DNA of 64,000 nt from Brevundimonas pishanensis (GCF_022750635.1 NZ_JAJKBG010000001.1:124001-188000), one strand, 5' to 3'; shown: positions 54,263 through 63,785, numbered from the stretch's first letter. Program-made: numbers and translations. Notes: generated by a model from the letters alone, not told the origin.

Positions 54263-55048
54263 ATGACCGACACCACTGCTCAAGACGCTGGCAACCTGGC
54301 CGGCAACGTTCTCTTCTACTCGCAACCCGAGCCGCTGTCGGTGGAAGCCCACGGCAAGCTGGGCGTGACCTCGGTTGAAAAGCCGTACGCCTTCGTCGGC
54401 CAGACCAACATCGTTCCGGTGACGGTAACGGAGTTCGCTCCGGCGGCTCTGTCGTACCCGGTCATCTTCGTGGGCGAGACCAAGCAACCGGTCGTCGCCA
54501 TGGGCCTGAACGCCAACGACAACCTGTTCGTGACCGACGGTGAATTCCGTGCGGACGCCTACATCCCGGCCTACGCCCGTCGTTATCCGTTCGTCTTCGC
54601 CAACGATGACGTGCAGCAGCGCCTGATCCTGTGCATCGATCGTGCTGCACCGTACTTCGTTGAAGGTGGCGACACCCCGCTGTTCGAAGGCAATGAGCCG
54701 AGCGCCTACGTCAAGAACGCGATGGAGTTCTGCAACAACTTCGAACAAGAGCGCCTGCGCACCGAGTCGTTCGTCAAGCTGCTGACCGAACTCGACCTGT
54801 TCGAAGTGCGTGAAGCCACCTTCACCCCGCGCAACGCCGACGGCAGCCTGGGCACCGTCCAGAAGCTGGCCGAGTACTTCGCCGTCTCGGAAGACAAGCT
54901 GAAGAAACTGCCTGCCAAGAAGCTGGTTGAACTTCGTGACAACGGCGCACTGGGCCAGATCTACGCCCACCTCGTTTCGCTGGCTGGCTGGGATCGTCTG
55001 ATCGCCATGGCTCTGACCCGCGCGAACGCAGCGCCTGCCAACGCCTAA
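54263..55048 (+). CDS. SapC family protein
   Basis: A 261-residue protein named for SapC of Campylobacter S-layer loci. It has no signal peptide, starts MTDTTAQDAGNLAGNVLFYS and includes YPVIFVGETKQPVVAMGLNA and ARRYPFVFANDD. Codon use is strongly biased to preferred codons, suggesting high expression. ATG 54263 was chosen over the upstream frame to 54191 because a good promoter lies between. It ends at a strong terminator. Function is unproven. Confidence 0.85.
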   Translation: MTDTTAQDAGNLAGNVLFYSQPEPLSVEAHGKLGVTSVEKPYAFVGQTNIVPVTVTEFAPAALSYPVIFVGETKQPVVAMGLNANDNLFVTDGEFRADAYIPAYARRYPFVFANDDVQQRLILCIDRAAPYFVEGGDTPLFEGNEPSAYVKNAMEFCNNFEQERLRTESFVKLLTELDLFEVREATFTPRNADGSLGTVQKLAEYFAVSEDKLKKLPAKKLVELRDNGALGQIYAHLVSLAGWDRLIAMALTRANAAPANA

Positions 55049-55071
55049 TCGGCGCTGGCCTCTGAATGAAG

Positions 55072-55104
55072 AACGCCCCGCAGACAGACTGCGGGGCGTT
55101 TTTT
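55072..55104 (+). terminator. sapC terminator
   Basis: AACGCCCCGCA / TGCGGGGCGTT with loop GACAGAC, followed by TTTTATT. It overlaps the end of the convergent gene. Confidence 0.9.
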
Positions 55105-55510
55105 ATTGTCGCGATACCAGTGCCCGCGTCAGGCAGGAAAAGACCAGCCGTCCCGCCTCGTCCAACAGATCCTGCTGGGCGATGACCACGCCCTTGGAAT
55201 CGCCTACCGGATCCTTGCCCATGATGGTCACCCGACCGCGCAGCAGTTCGCCCACCGGCGGGTTGCGCATGAAGCGGACACCATCAACGGCCAGAAGCTT
55301 GAAGCCCGACCAGCGCGAGCACACATCCTGACTGAGGCGGCACCACAGGGCATACACCATGGGATCCGGTGCGCCGTAGCCTTCGTCCCAACCCGGCAGG
55401 AAACGCTCGACAAAGACCTTTAACGACGCCTCGTCCACAGCCACGACGCCGGTACCCAGCACCTGACCGATTTCGATCTGTTCGAAAGTCACGTTCAGCA
55501 GATCGCCCAT
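55103..55510 (-). CDS. Small hot-dog-fold-like hypothetical protein
   Basis: A 135-residue protein from ATG 55510 (MGDLLNVTFEQIEIGQVLGT). The layout, including FMRNPPVGELLRGRVTIMGK and GVVIAQQDLLDEAGRLVFSC, resembles MaoC-like hot-dog thioesterases or hydratases, but I see no catalytic Asp/His pair. The frame upstream to 55663 overlaps the sRNA candidate and is not used. It is separated from phyR by a terminator. Confidence 0.5.
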   Translation of the reverse strand: MGDLLNVTFEQIEIGQVLGTGVVAVDEASLKVFVERFLPGWDEGYGAPDPMVYALWCRLSQDVCSRWSGFKLLAVDGVRFMRNPPVGELLRGRVTIMGKDPVGDSKGVVIAQQDLLDEAGRLVFSCLTRALVSRQ

Positions 55511-55559
55511 AACATCACCCTCCAGCGAAGGCCCATGTTGCCCCGCTACCCGCCCCTGT

Positions 55560-55667
55560 CGAGCGCAAAAAGAAAGGGCGGCCCTAAGGCCGCCCGAAGT
55601 CGCATCATCGAGAAATGAGGTGCGTACCACCGGACGGGAACTCACATTCACGTCCACCAGCACGCAA
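55560..55667 (-). ncRNA. gsrN: Candidate stress small RNA, GsrN-like
   Basis: About 105 nt from a predicted start near 55667 to the terminator. The 5' part folds: ACGCA 55662-55666 pairs with TGCGT 55621-55625, and CGTCC 55651-55655 pairs with GGACG 55632-55636, with an internal loop between and a 14-nt apical loop. A single-stranded linker containing CCUCAUUUCUC follows, then the terminator. An exact EcfG promoter drives it. Position beside phyR/ecfG, promoter class and length match what I know of Caulobacter GsrN; sequence identity was not checked. Confidence 0.55.
55566..55595 (-). terminator. Terminator of the GsrN-like RNA and of phyR
   Basis: On the minus strand GGGCGGCC, loop TTAG, GGCCGCCC, followed by TTTCTTTTTGCG. 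Confidence 0.88.
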
Positions 55668-55673
55668 CATCAC

Positions 55674-55699
55674 AACGTTATCGGATAATCGTCGGTTCC
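55674..55699 (-). promoter_or_regulatory. EcfG-type promoter of the GsrN-like RNA
   Basis: Minus strand GGAAC, 17 nt, CGTT, exact. It begins 12 bp past the phyR stop and points away from phyR toward the terminator at 55566-55595. Confidence 0.65.
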
Positions 55700-55710
55700 G
55701 TCGATGAAAA

Positions 55711-56505
55711 TCAGCTGCGTTGTGCCGGATGGAAGAACAGGGCCTGGCTGATAGCGGCCTTTACGGTTTCCGGCTGGAACGGCTTGGTGATGAGGAAGGT
55801 CGGTTCGGGACGTTCGCCCGTCAGCAGACGCTCCGGGAAGGCCGTGATGAAGATCACCGGTACGTCCAGGCTTTGCAGGATTTCCTTCACCGCATCGATG
55901 CCCGACGAACCGTCGGCCAGCTGGATGTCGGCCAGAACCAGACCCGGACGGTGCTGACGAACGGCCTCGACAGCTTCGGTGTGGGTTGCCGCCGTGCCGG
56001 TGACGCGGTGACCCAGTTCGCGGACCAGGCTTTCGATGTCGGCAGCGATGATGGCTTCGTCTTCGATAATGAGGACGTCGGTCGCCAGTTCGGCATCAAT
56101 GTCGGCTTGAGCCTGAGAAATCAGACGCTCGACAGCCGAGACATCGATATCCAGAATCTGGGCCGCCTCGGACGGCGTGAAGCCTTCCAGCGACGTCAGC
56201 AGGAAGGCCTGACGCGAAGCCGGCGAAATCTTCATCAGACGACGCGCGGCATTGTTCTCGTCGGACGACGCAGCAGCAGAGTCATGATCCTCAAGCTGGG
56301 CCCCCGTGGAGGACCAGATGGCATGGAAGATGTGGTAAAGGGCTACTCGTGGCGTCATGTCGGCCGGAAGTTGACGCTCGCCTGCAGCAAGCGCCTCAAG
56401 GGCAACACGGACGTAGTGATCACCGGTAGATTGGTCACCGGTCAAAGCACGCGCAAAACGCCGAACATACGGAAGGTGTGGCGCTAATCTTGCCAGAAGG
56501 CTCAT
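55711..56505 (-). CDS. phyR: General stress response anti-anti-sigma regulator PhyR
   Basis: A 264-residue protein joining an EcfG-like pseudo-sigma domain (about 1-125; LAPHLPYVRRFARALTGDQS, SPASRQAFLLTSLEGFTPSE) to a receiver domain (about 140-260). The receiver has the acidic EDE in VLIIEDEAI, the phospho-Asp in LVLADIQLADG, ITAFPERLL and KPFQPETV. When phosphorylated, PhyR captures NepR and frees EcfG. It is divergent from nepR-ecfG-phyK, and its own exact EcfG promoter is at 56561-56585. Confidence 0.96.
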   Translation of the reverse strand: MSLLARLAPHLPYVRRFARALTGDQSTGDHYVRVALEALAAGERQLPADMTPRVALYHIFHAIWSSTGAQLEDHDSAAASSDENNAARRLMKISPASRQAFLLTSLEGFTPSEAAQILDIDVSAVERLISQAQADIDAELATDVLIIEDEAIIAADIESLVRELGHRVTGTAATHTEAVEAVRQHRPGLVLADIQLADGSSGIDAVKEILQSLDVPVIFITAFPERLLTGERPEPTFLITKPFQPETVKAAISQALFFHPAQRS

Positions 56506-56560
56506 TCTGGAAATCCCCGATGTCGTTGACGGACAATTCAGCCATACGACGGAAAGGTTA

Positions 56561-56585
56561 AACGAAGAACCTTAGCCGCAGTTCC
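56561..56585 (-). promoter_or_regulatory. EcfG-type promoter of phyR
   Basis: Minus strand GGAAC, 16 nt, CGTT, exact. Predicted start near 56555, about 50 nt before the phyR ATG. Confidence 0.75.
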
Positions 56586-56625
56586 AACCTTTACCGTACG
56601 TTTTACATATTTCAGCTAGGGTGCC

Positions 56626-56651
56626 GGAACAGTAAAGCCTGTAGACGCGTT
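56626..56651 (+). promoter_or_regulatory. EcfG-type promoter of nepR-ecfG
   Basis: GGAAC, 17 nt, CGTT, exact, giving a start near 56658, about 50 nt before nepR. It indicates that EcfG drives its own operon. Confidence 0.75.
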
Positions 56652-56708
56652 AAGCACACATACGTGTCCGGCCGAGCAGGGTCGGAGCGGGGGACGGTCC
56701 GAGAGTTT

Positions 56709-56906
56709 ATGTCTGAAAAATCTCAACTTCTTAGCCAGGCAGGCGAGCCTGACGACCTCGATCTCGATGAAGCGAGACTGAGGCAACAAGCCATCGGCGT
56801 TAAGCTGCGTCACATCTTTGACGAGGTTGTCAACGAACCGGTGCCGGATGAGTTTCTTGCCATCCTGCGACGAGCGGACCAACGCGACAATACAGGTGGG
56901 GCATGA
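56709..56906 (+). CDS. nepR: Anti-sigma factor NepR
   Basis: A 65-residue anti-sigma factor that holds EcfG inactive. The NepR core is IGVKLRHIFDEVVNEPVPDE followed by FLAILRRAD. ATG 56709 gives MSEKSQLLSQ; the longer frame to 56664 overlaps the promoter region. Its stop overlaps the ecfG ATG (ATGA), giving coupled, roughly equal synthesis of inhibitor and sigma factor. Confidence 0.92.
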   Translation: MSEKSQLLSQAGEPDDLDLDEARLRQQAIGVKLRHIFDEVVNEPVPDEFLAILRRADQRDNTGGA

Positions 56907-57511
56907 CATCAACCGGCGCGGCTCCCAAGCCGCCCTCCGCGGATGACGACGGCTTCAAGAAAGAACTTGTCGCCCTCATCCCCCACATTCGCGCCTTTGC
57001 CCGTACGCTGACGGGCGATCCTACCGCCGCCGATGATCTCGCCCAGGAGGCGATGATGAAGGCGTGGGATGCGCGTGCGTCCTATCAGATGGGCACGAAC
57101 ATGAAGGCTTGGACCTTCATGATCCTGCGCAACCAATTCTATTCGGAAAAGCGTCGCTCGTGGCGTTCGACCCAACTGGATCAGGAAGCTGCGGAACGCA
57201 CACTGATCGCGGTGGACGATCCGGAGGCACCAGTGGCTCTGGACGAGCTGCGTATGGCGCTGCAAACCCTTCCCGAAGAACAGCGCGAAGCGCTTATTCT
57301 CGTGGGGGCCGGTGGCTTTGCCTATGAAGAGGCGGCAGCGATCTGTGATTGCGCGGTCGGTACGGTCAAGAGCCGTGTCTCGCGCGCCAGAAAGGCACTG
57401 CTGGCGGCGCTGGAGCGTGGCGGTTATGCCCGTGACGGCAAGGCCGCAGGCGATGCCATGCGCTCCATTTTAGCCGACGCAGATCGGCTAAGCGGTGCCT
57501 CGCGAGAATAG
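56903..57511 (+). CDS. ecfG: General stress ECF sigma factor EcfG (SigT)
   Basis: A 202-residue ECF15-type sigma factor. Region 2 is FARTLTGDPTAADDLAQEAM with WTFMILRNQFYSEKRR; region 4 is LPEEQREALILVGAGGFAYE with AVGTVKSRVSRARKAL. It directs RNA polymerase to GGAAC-N16/17-CGTT promoters. It is translationally coupled to nepR and followed by the kinase gene 1 bp later. Confidence 0.95.
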   Translation: MTSTGAAPKPPSADDDGFKKELVALIPHIRAFARTLTGDPTAADDLAQEAMMKAWDARASYQMGTNMKAWTFMILRNQFYSEKRRSWRSTQLDQEAAERTLIAVDDPEAPVALDELRMALQTLPEEQREALILVGAGGFAYEEAAAICDCAVGTVKSRVSRARKALLAALERGGYARDGKAAGDAMRSILADADRLSGASRE

Positions 57512-57512
57512 G

Positions 57513-59258
57513 ATGGTGCCGCAGGTCCTGCGGAGATGGCTGGGGGGCACCAGCGACACACGCCGCCGCAAGCGCATCGAGGGTATCCGCGCGCGGCTGG
57601 GGCTAGCCATGGCCGTGGCCCTGCTGCCGTTCATATTGCTCGGCCTGATACAGGTCCGGGGTGAATATCTGCAGCAAATAGAGGCGCTGCAGACGGATCT
57701 GCAGACCTCTGCCGAAAACAGCGTGCGTGACGCTGAGTCGACCTTCGACCGCGTCAGTGTGCTGTTGGGACTGATTGCGCCTGAAGGTAAGAGCTTCGAC
57801 TGCAACGGGCGTTTCAGCGGTATTGTCCGTGCCATCGACGACGTCAAAGACCTCTATAGATTTGATACCGCAGGACGGACCGTCTGCGCGTCCAACACCC
57901 AGAGTGCCGAGCCGTTCGCTCAAGTCACCGAGCGCTGGTGGTTCCGGTCGCTGGCGCGCGGCGAAAGCCACCGGGTGGTGGCACTGGATGGAGAAGGCGA
58001 AAATAGCCGACTGATCCTTGCGCAGCGCGCGACGCGCCCGCTTGGCGGCTTTGACGGGGTGCTGGTCGCTACTATTCCCACCTCGGTCCTGACACCGGCG
58101 ACGAATGACCCTGCCCTGCCCCCAGGGGCCAGCATGGCCCTGTTTGACGCCGATGGCCGCTTATTGACGTCCAGTCAGGGGGCCGCGTTTGCCCCTGCTG
58201 TCCCCGATCTGAAGGCGTGGCTGCAATCCCAGTCCAGCGGCAGGAGCGAAATCCTGCGCGCCAAGGGCGTAGATGGAGCCAACCGCCTTTATGCCGCCTC
58301 GCGTCTGGAAGGCCAGAACGTCTATGCCGTGATATCGGCCCCTTCGGCCTCTCCGTGGTTCTGGGCGCGTAACAATCCTATCCGGTTCCTGATGCTGCCG
58401 CTGGCGGCATGGTTGACCGCTTTTGCGGCCGTCATGCTGGCCTCGGAACGGATCATTATCCGCTGGTTGGACTATATGGACCGGATCGCCGCCATCTATG
58501 CGCGCGGCCGCTATACGATCCGCCCTGTTCAGGCCGAGAACGCTCCGTCGGAGATACGCCACCTCGCCAAGACTATGGACGAGCTGGCCGACAACATCAC
58601 CCGACGAGATGCCGCCCTAACCGAAGCCCTGCAGGAAAAAGACGCCCTGCTGCGCGAAATCCACCACCGCGTGAAGAACAACCTGCAGATCATCTCGTCG
58701 CTGCTCTCCATGCAGCAGCGGGCTGTCGACGACCCTGCGGCCCGCTCGGCGCTGGGTGACACGCGCCAGCGGATATCGGCCTTGGCGCTGATTTATCGGA
58801 CACTTTATCAGGGCGAGGATATTCGACACGCCGAGGCGGAAGTCTTCCTCACAGAGTTGGTCGGCCATCTCGTGGCGTCCGAATCCCTGCGTGGCCCTCT
58901 GGTGAAGAGCTCTATCGAGGCCGATCCGCTCAACATCGATCCTGAAAAGCTGGCTCCTATGGCGCTATGGCTGGTTGAAGCCATTTCCAACGCCCAGAAG
59001 CATGCTTTTGCCGGACGAGGTGGAGAGCTGAAGGTCCGTTTCCGCGTGAACGGCGATACCAGTACGCTGGAGGTCGAGGACGATGGTCCGGGTATGGGCG
59101 AAGCGAACAATGGGGTGGGTTTGACCCTCATGACGGCTTTTGCCAAGCAACTGCGCGGCACGGTGAGTACAACGGTGGCCCCGAGCGGGGGGACGCTTGC
59201 CACTCTGGTCTTCCAGACGCCGAAGCTGGAAGAGCATACCGCAGCGTCCACCTTCTGA
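57513..59258 (+). CDS. phyK: Membrane sensor histidine kinase, PhyK-type (HisKA_2)
   Basis: A 581-residue kinase. The first helix is about residues 28-48, the periplasmic sensor about 50-285, the second helix about 290-312, then a HAMP-like linker. The HisKA_2 domain has EIHHRVKNNLQIISSLLSMQ (phospho-His near 384), and the HATPase has EAISNAQKHAF and VEDDGPGMG. HisKA_2 kinases beside ecfG are the usual PhyR phosphodonors. ATG 57513 follows the ecfG stop; a GTG at 57495 would overlap it. Confidence 0.9.
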   Translation: MVPQVLRRWLGGTSDTRRRKRIEGIRARLGLAMAVALLPFILLGLIQVRGEYLQQIEALQTDLQTSAENSVRDAESTFDRVSVLLGLIAPEGKSFDCNGRFSGIVRAIDDVKDLYRFDTAGRTVCASNTQSAEPFAQVTERWWFRSLARGESHRVVALDGEGENSRLILAQRATRPLGGFDGVLVATIPTSVLTPATNDPALPPGASMALFDADGRLLTSSQGAAFAPAVPDLKAWLQSQSSGRSEILRAKGVDGANRLYAASRLEGQNVYAVISAPSASPWFWARNNPIRFLMLPLAAWLTAFAAVMLASERIIIRWLDYMDRIAAIYARGRYTIRPVQAENAPSEIRHLAKTMDELADNITRRDAALTEALQEKDALLREIHHRVKNNLQIISSLLSMQQRAVDDPAARSALGDTRQRISALALIYRTLYQGEDIRHAEAEVFLTELVGHLVASESLRGPLVKSSIEADPLNIDPEKLAPMALWLVEAISNAQKHAFAGRGGELKVRFRVNGDTSTLEVEDDGPGMGEANNGVGLTLMTAFAKQLRGTVSTTVAPSGGTLATLVFQTPKLEEHTAASTF

Positions 59259-59285
59259 CTCGTGAGCCGTCCCGCGCCGGACAGC

Positions 59286-59310
59286 GGAACCAGATTGGGG
59301 GCGCGACGTT
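59286..59310 (+). promoter_or_regulatory. EcfG-type promoter of the entericidin gene
   Basis: GGAAC, 16 nt, CGTT, exact. Predicted start near 59317, about 38 nt before ATG 59355. Confidence 0.7.
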
Positions 59311-59354
59311 TCTTTCCCAGGCCGAATTGCCGATGAATCATTGGGAGATACGTG

Positions 59355-59492
59355 ATGCGTAAACTCGTTGTACTGGCAGTCGTTGCTGCCGCTCTTACCA
59401 CCTCGGCATGCAACACCATTCAAGGTCTGGGACGCGATACCCAAGCCGCCGGTAACGCTGTTGAAGGTGCTGCTCGGGACGCCAAGAACTAA
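59355..59492 (+). CDS. Entericidin-family small lipoprotein
   Basis: 45 residues: MRKLVVLAVVAAALTTSACN with the lipobox TSAC, then IQGLGRDTQAAGNAVEGAA ending RDAKN, the standard entericidin EcnA/B plan. In E. coli the entericidins are stationary-phase lipoproteins under sigma-S. Here an exact EcfG promoter precedes the gene, and it lies directly after phyK, so it is a probable GSR output. A terminator follows. Confidence 0.85.
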   Translation: MRKLVVLAVVAAALTTSACNTIQGLGRDTQAAGNAVEGAARDAKN

Positions 59493-59535
59493 GGTCGCGA
59501 CCAGGCTACAGCTTTTGTAAGCGTAAGCATTGTTA

Positions 59536-59566
59536 GGGGCTCTTTCCGTTGGAAGGAGCCCCTTTT
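59536..59566 (+). terminator. Terminator of the entericidin gene
   Basis: GGGGCTCTTTCC / GGAAGGAGCCCC (one G-T pair), loop GTT, followed by TTTT. Confidence 0.88.
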
Positions 59567-59606
59567 CGCGGCCGGAATCCAGCCCCGGTGCGTGTGTGAC
59601 CTGTAA

Positions 59607-60704
<1,098 letters not shown>

Positions 60705-60729
60705 TCGGTCCCTGCCCCTGATGGTTTTC

Positions 60730-60766
60730 AAACCCCGTTCCGTCGAAAGACTGGACGGGGTTTTGT
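60730..60766 (+). terminator. obgE terminator
   Basis: AAACCCCGT...CGTC / GAC...ACGGGGTTT with a GAAA tetraloop and minor mismatches, followed by TTGTTT. Confidence 0.75.
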
Positions 60767-60808
60767 TTGCCGGATGACGACGGCCCTGAGGCACCCTATT
60801 GTAGTGGC

Positions 60809-63712
60809 ATGACCGAAGCGACCACCGACACCGCCGCCGCACCAGAAACCTCTGCCACGGACAAACCCGTGCGGCTTTGGATGATCGATGCCTCGGCCTA
60901 TATCTTCCGGGCCTATCACGCCCTGCCGCCGCTGACACGCAAGTCCGACGGCCTGCCGGTCGGTGCGGTTCAGGGCTACTGCAACATGCTGTGGAAGCTG
61001 TTGAAGGACACCAAGGGCGAGGATGGCCCGACCCACCTGGTCGCCATTTTCGACCACTCGGAAAAGACGTTCCGCAACGATCTTTATGATGGCTACAAGG
61101 CCCACCGCCCGCCTGCACCCGAGGACCTTGTGCCGCAGTTCCCGCTGGTGCGCGAAGCCACCAAGGCTTTCGGCGTACCCTGTGTCGAACTGGCCGGCTA
61201 TGAGGCCGACGACCTGATCGCCACCTATGCCTGCAAGGTGCGCGATGCGGGCGGCGAAGCGATCATCGTGTCGTCCGACAAGGACCTGATGCAGCTGATC
61301 GGCGACGGCGTCGTCATGTGGGACCCGATGAAGGACCGCGTGCTGGCCGAAGAAGCCGTCATGGAGAAGTTCGGCGTTGCCCCGAACCGCGTGGTCGATG
61401 TTCAGGCCCTGATCGGCGACAGCGTCGATAACGTACCGGGTGCCCCCGGTATCGGTCCCAAGACCGCTGCCCAGTTGATCGGCGAGTACGGCGATCTCGA
61501 CACCCTGCTGGAGCGGGCTGGAGAGATCAAACAACCCAAGCGCCGAGAGACCCTGATAAATTTCGCGGACCAGATCCGCATGTCGCGCGAACTGGTCAAG
61601 CTGACGTGCGATGCGCCTGCTCCCGAGCCGGTCGAGGACTTTGTCCTGCGCGATCCCGATCCCGCTGTACTGGCCGACTTCCTCGAGACGATGGAGTTCC
61701 GTTCGCTGCTGCGCCGTGTCGGCGATGGCAAGACAACGGACAACGGCACGTCGGCCTTTGCACCAAAGCGCGCTGTGCCGATTTCGGCTCCCGTGGCGAC
61801 CCCGCGCTATGGCGACACCACCGTAGCCGCCGATGCCCAGACTTTCGACCGCAGCGCCTATGAGTGCGTGACGACCATCGAGGCGCTTCAAGCCTGGATT
61901 TCGCGGGCGCAGTCGTCGGGCGTGGTGGGGTTTGACACCGAAACCGACTGCCTTTCCTCGACCCACGGCGAACTGGTCGGCCTGTCGCTGGCCATCGGTC
62001 CCAATCAGGCCTGCTATATTCCGCTGGCCCACGAGAACGAGCCCTCGGCGACGGGCGGCGGCCTGTTCGGTGACGAGCCGTCCGAGGCTGCGCCGGTCGT
62101 TCAAATCGACCGCGCCGAAGCTCTGGAAGCGCTCAAGCCGCTGCTGGAAAACCCTGCCGTTCTGAAGGTCATGCAGAACGGCAAATACGACATCACCGTC
62201 ATGGCGAACTACGGGATCACCGTGGGTCCGATAGATGACACCCTGTTGCTGTCCTATGTGCTGGGTGGAGGGTTGCACGCGCATGGCATGGACGAACAGG
62301 CCCGCCACCTGCTGGGCCATGAATGCATCCCGTTCAAACAGGTTTGCGGCACCGGCAAGAGCCAGAAGTCGTTCAAACATGTCGAGCTGAAGGCTGCGAC
62401 TGAATACGCGGCTGAAGATGCCGATGTAACGCTTCGTCTGTGGCAAATCCTCAAACCGCAGCTGGCTGAACAGGGCCTGCTGACCGTCTATGAGACGCTA
62501 GAGCGCCCGATGCCTGCGGTTCTGTCGGATATGGAACTGGCGGGGGTCCGCATCGACCCCGCCCTGCTGCGCCGTCTGTCCAGCAGCTTTGGTCTGCGTA
62601 TGGACGAACTGGAGAAGAAGGCGCACGAGATTGCGGGCCGCCCCTTCAATATCGGCAGCCCCAAGCAGATCGGCGAGATCCTGTTTGGCGACATGAACCT
62701 GCCGGGTGGCAAGAAGACCGCCTCGGGCCAGTGGGGCACCGATGCATCGGTTCTGGAAGAACTGGCGCTGACGCACGGTCTGCCACGCGCCATCCTGGAC
62801 TGGCGCCAGCTGGCCAAGCTTAAGAGCACCTATACGGACGCCCTGCTGGAGGCGATGGACCCGAAGACAGAGCGCGTGCACACCAGCTATCAGCTGGCTG
62901 CCGCCTCGACGGGCCGCCTGTCGTCGTCCGATCCGAACCTTCAGAACATCCCGATCCGCACCGAGACGGGCCGCGAAATCCGTCAGGCCTTTATCGCGCG
63001 TGACGGCCATGTGCTGATCAGTGCGGACTACAGCCAGATCGAACTTCGCCTTCTGGCCCACATCGGCGACATCCCCGAGCTGAAGAAAGCCTTCAAGGCC
63101 GGCCTCGACATTCACACCGCGACCGCTTCGGAAATGTTCGGCGTGCCGATCGAGGGCATGCCGTCCGAGACGCGCCGCCGCGCCAAGGCGATCAACTTCG
63201 GTATCGTCTATGGCATCTCGGCCTTCGGTCTGGCCAACCAGCTGGGCATCGATCAGGGCGAGGCCGGTGCCTATATCAAGACCTATTTCGAGCGCTTCCC
63301 CGGCATCCGCGACTACATGGATCGCATCAAGGAGACGGTGAAGCGCGACGGCTATGTCTCGACCATTTTCGGTCGCCGCATCCACATTCCGGCGATCCAC
63401 TCCAAGTCGGGTGCCGAGCGCCAGTTCGGCGAGCGGGCGGCCATTAACGCCCCCATTCAGGGCGCTGCTGCCGACATCATTCGCCGCGCCATGATCCGCA
63501 TGCCGCAAGCCCTCAAGGATGCTGGCCTGCAAACCCGCATGCTGCTGCAGGTGCACGATGAACTGGTGTTCGAAGCGCCCGAGGCCGAGGCCGAACGGGC
63601 GCTGAAGATCATCAAGTCGGTGATGGAGAAGGCGGCTGAACCGGTCGTTGCCCTCAGTGTCCCGCTGGAGGTCGAAGCCAAGGCTGCGGCCAACTGGGAT
63701 CAGGCGCACTGA
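60809..63712 (+). CDS. polA: DNA polymerase I
   Basis: A 967-residue repair and Okazaki-processing polymerase with three domains. The 5'-3' exonuclease (about 20-300) includes DASAYIFRAYHALPPL. The 3'-5' exonuclease (about 365-560) has GFDTETDCLS keeping the Asp and Glu metal ligands, so proofreading is probably intact. The polymerase domain (about 600-967) has SADYSQIELRLLAHI, RRRAKAINFGIVYGIS and LLQVHDELVFE. ATG 60809 was chosen; the frame to 60767 overlaps the obgE terminator. Confidence 0.95.
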   Translation: MTEATTDTAAAPETSATDKPVRLWMIDASAYIFRAYHALPPLTRKSDGLPVGAVQGYCNMLWKLLKDTKGEDGPTHLVAIFDHSEKTFRNDLYDGYKAHRPPAPEDLVPQFPLVREATKAFGVPCVELAGYEADDLIATYACKVRDAGGEAIIVSSDKDLMQLIGDGVVMWDPMKDRVLAEEAVMEKFGVAPNRVVDVQALIGDSVDNVPGAPGIGPKTAAQLIGEYGDLDTLLERAGEIKQPKRRETLINFADQIRMSRELVKLTCDAPAPEPVEDFVLRDPDPAVLADFLETMEFRSLLRRVGDGKTTDNGTSAFAPKRAVPISAPVATPRYGDTTVAADAQTFDRSAYECVTTIEALQAWISRAQSSGVVGFDTETDCLSSTHGELVGLSLAIGPNQACYIPLAHENEPSATGGGLFGDEPSEAAPVVQIDRAEALEALKPLLENPAVLKVMQNGKYDITVMANYGITVGPIDDTLLLSYVLGGGLHAHGMDEQARHLLGHECIPFKQVCGTGKSQKSFKHVELKAATEYAAEDADVTLRLWQILKPQLAEQGLLTVYETLERPMPAVLSDMELAGVRIDPALLRRLSSSFGLRMDELEKKAHEIAGRPFNIGSPKQIGEILFGDMNLPGGKKTASGQWGTDASVLEELALTHGLPRAILDWRQLAKLKSTYTDALLEAMDPKTERVHTSYQLAAASTGRLSSSDPNLQNIPIRTETGREIRQAFIARDGHVLISADYSQIELRLLAHIGDIPELKKAFKAGLDIHTATASEMFGVPIEGMPSETRRRAKAINFGIVYGISAFGLANQLGIDQGEAGAYIKTYFERFPGIRDYMDRIKETVKRDGYVSTIFGRRIHIPAIHSKSGAERQFGERAAINAPIQGAAADIIRRAMIRMPQALKDAGLQTRMLLQVHDELVFEAPEAEAERALKIIKSVMEKAAEPVVALSVPLEVEAKAAANWDQAH

Positions 63713-63724
63713 TCTGAACGACCG

Positions 63725-63762
63725 CAAAAAAGAGGGCGTCCGGTTGATCCGGACGCCCTTTT
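63725..63762. terminator. Bidirectional terminator between polA and TonB receptor
   Basis: GGGCGTCCGG / CCGGACGCCC, loop TTGAT, followed by TTTT and preceded by AAAAAAG, usable by both convergent genes. Confidence 0.88.
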
Positions 63763-63785
63763 AGTTTGGGCTTTGGCCTGCGCTA

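Noticed and set aside
55511..55663. N-terminal extension of the hot-dog-like protein
   Set aside because: It overlaps the intrinsic terminator and predicted sRNA and is not protein-like; ATG 55510 is better.
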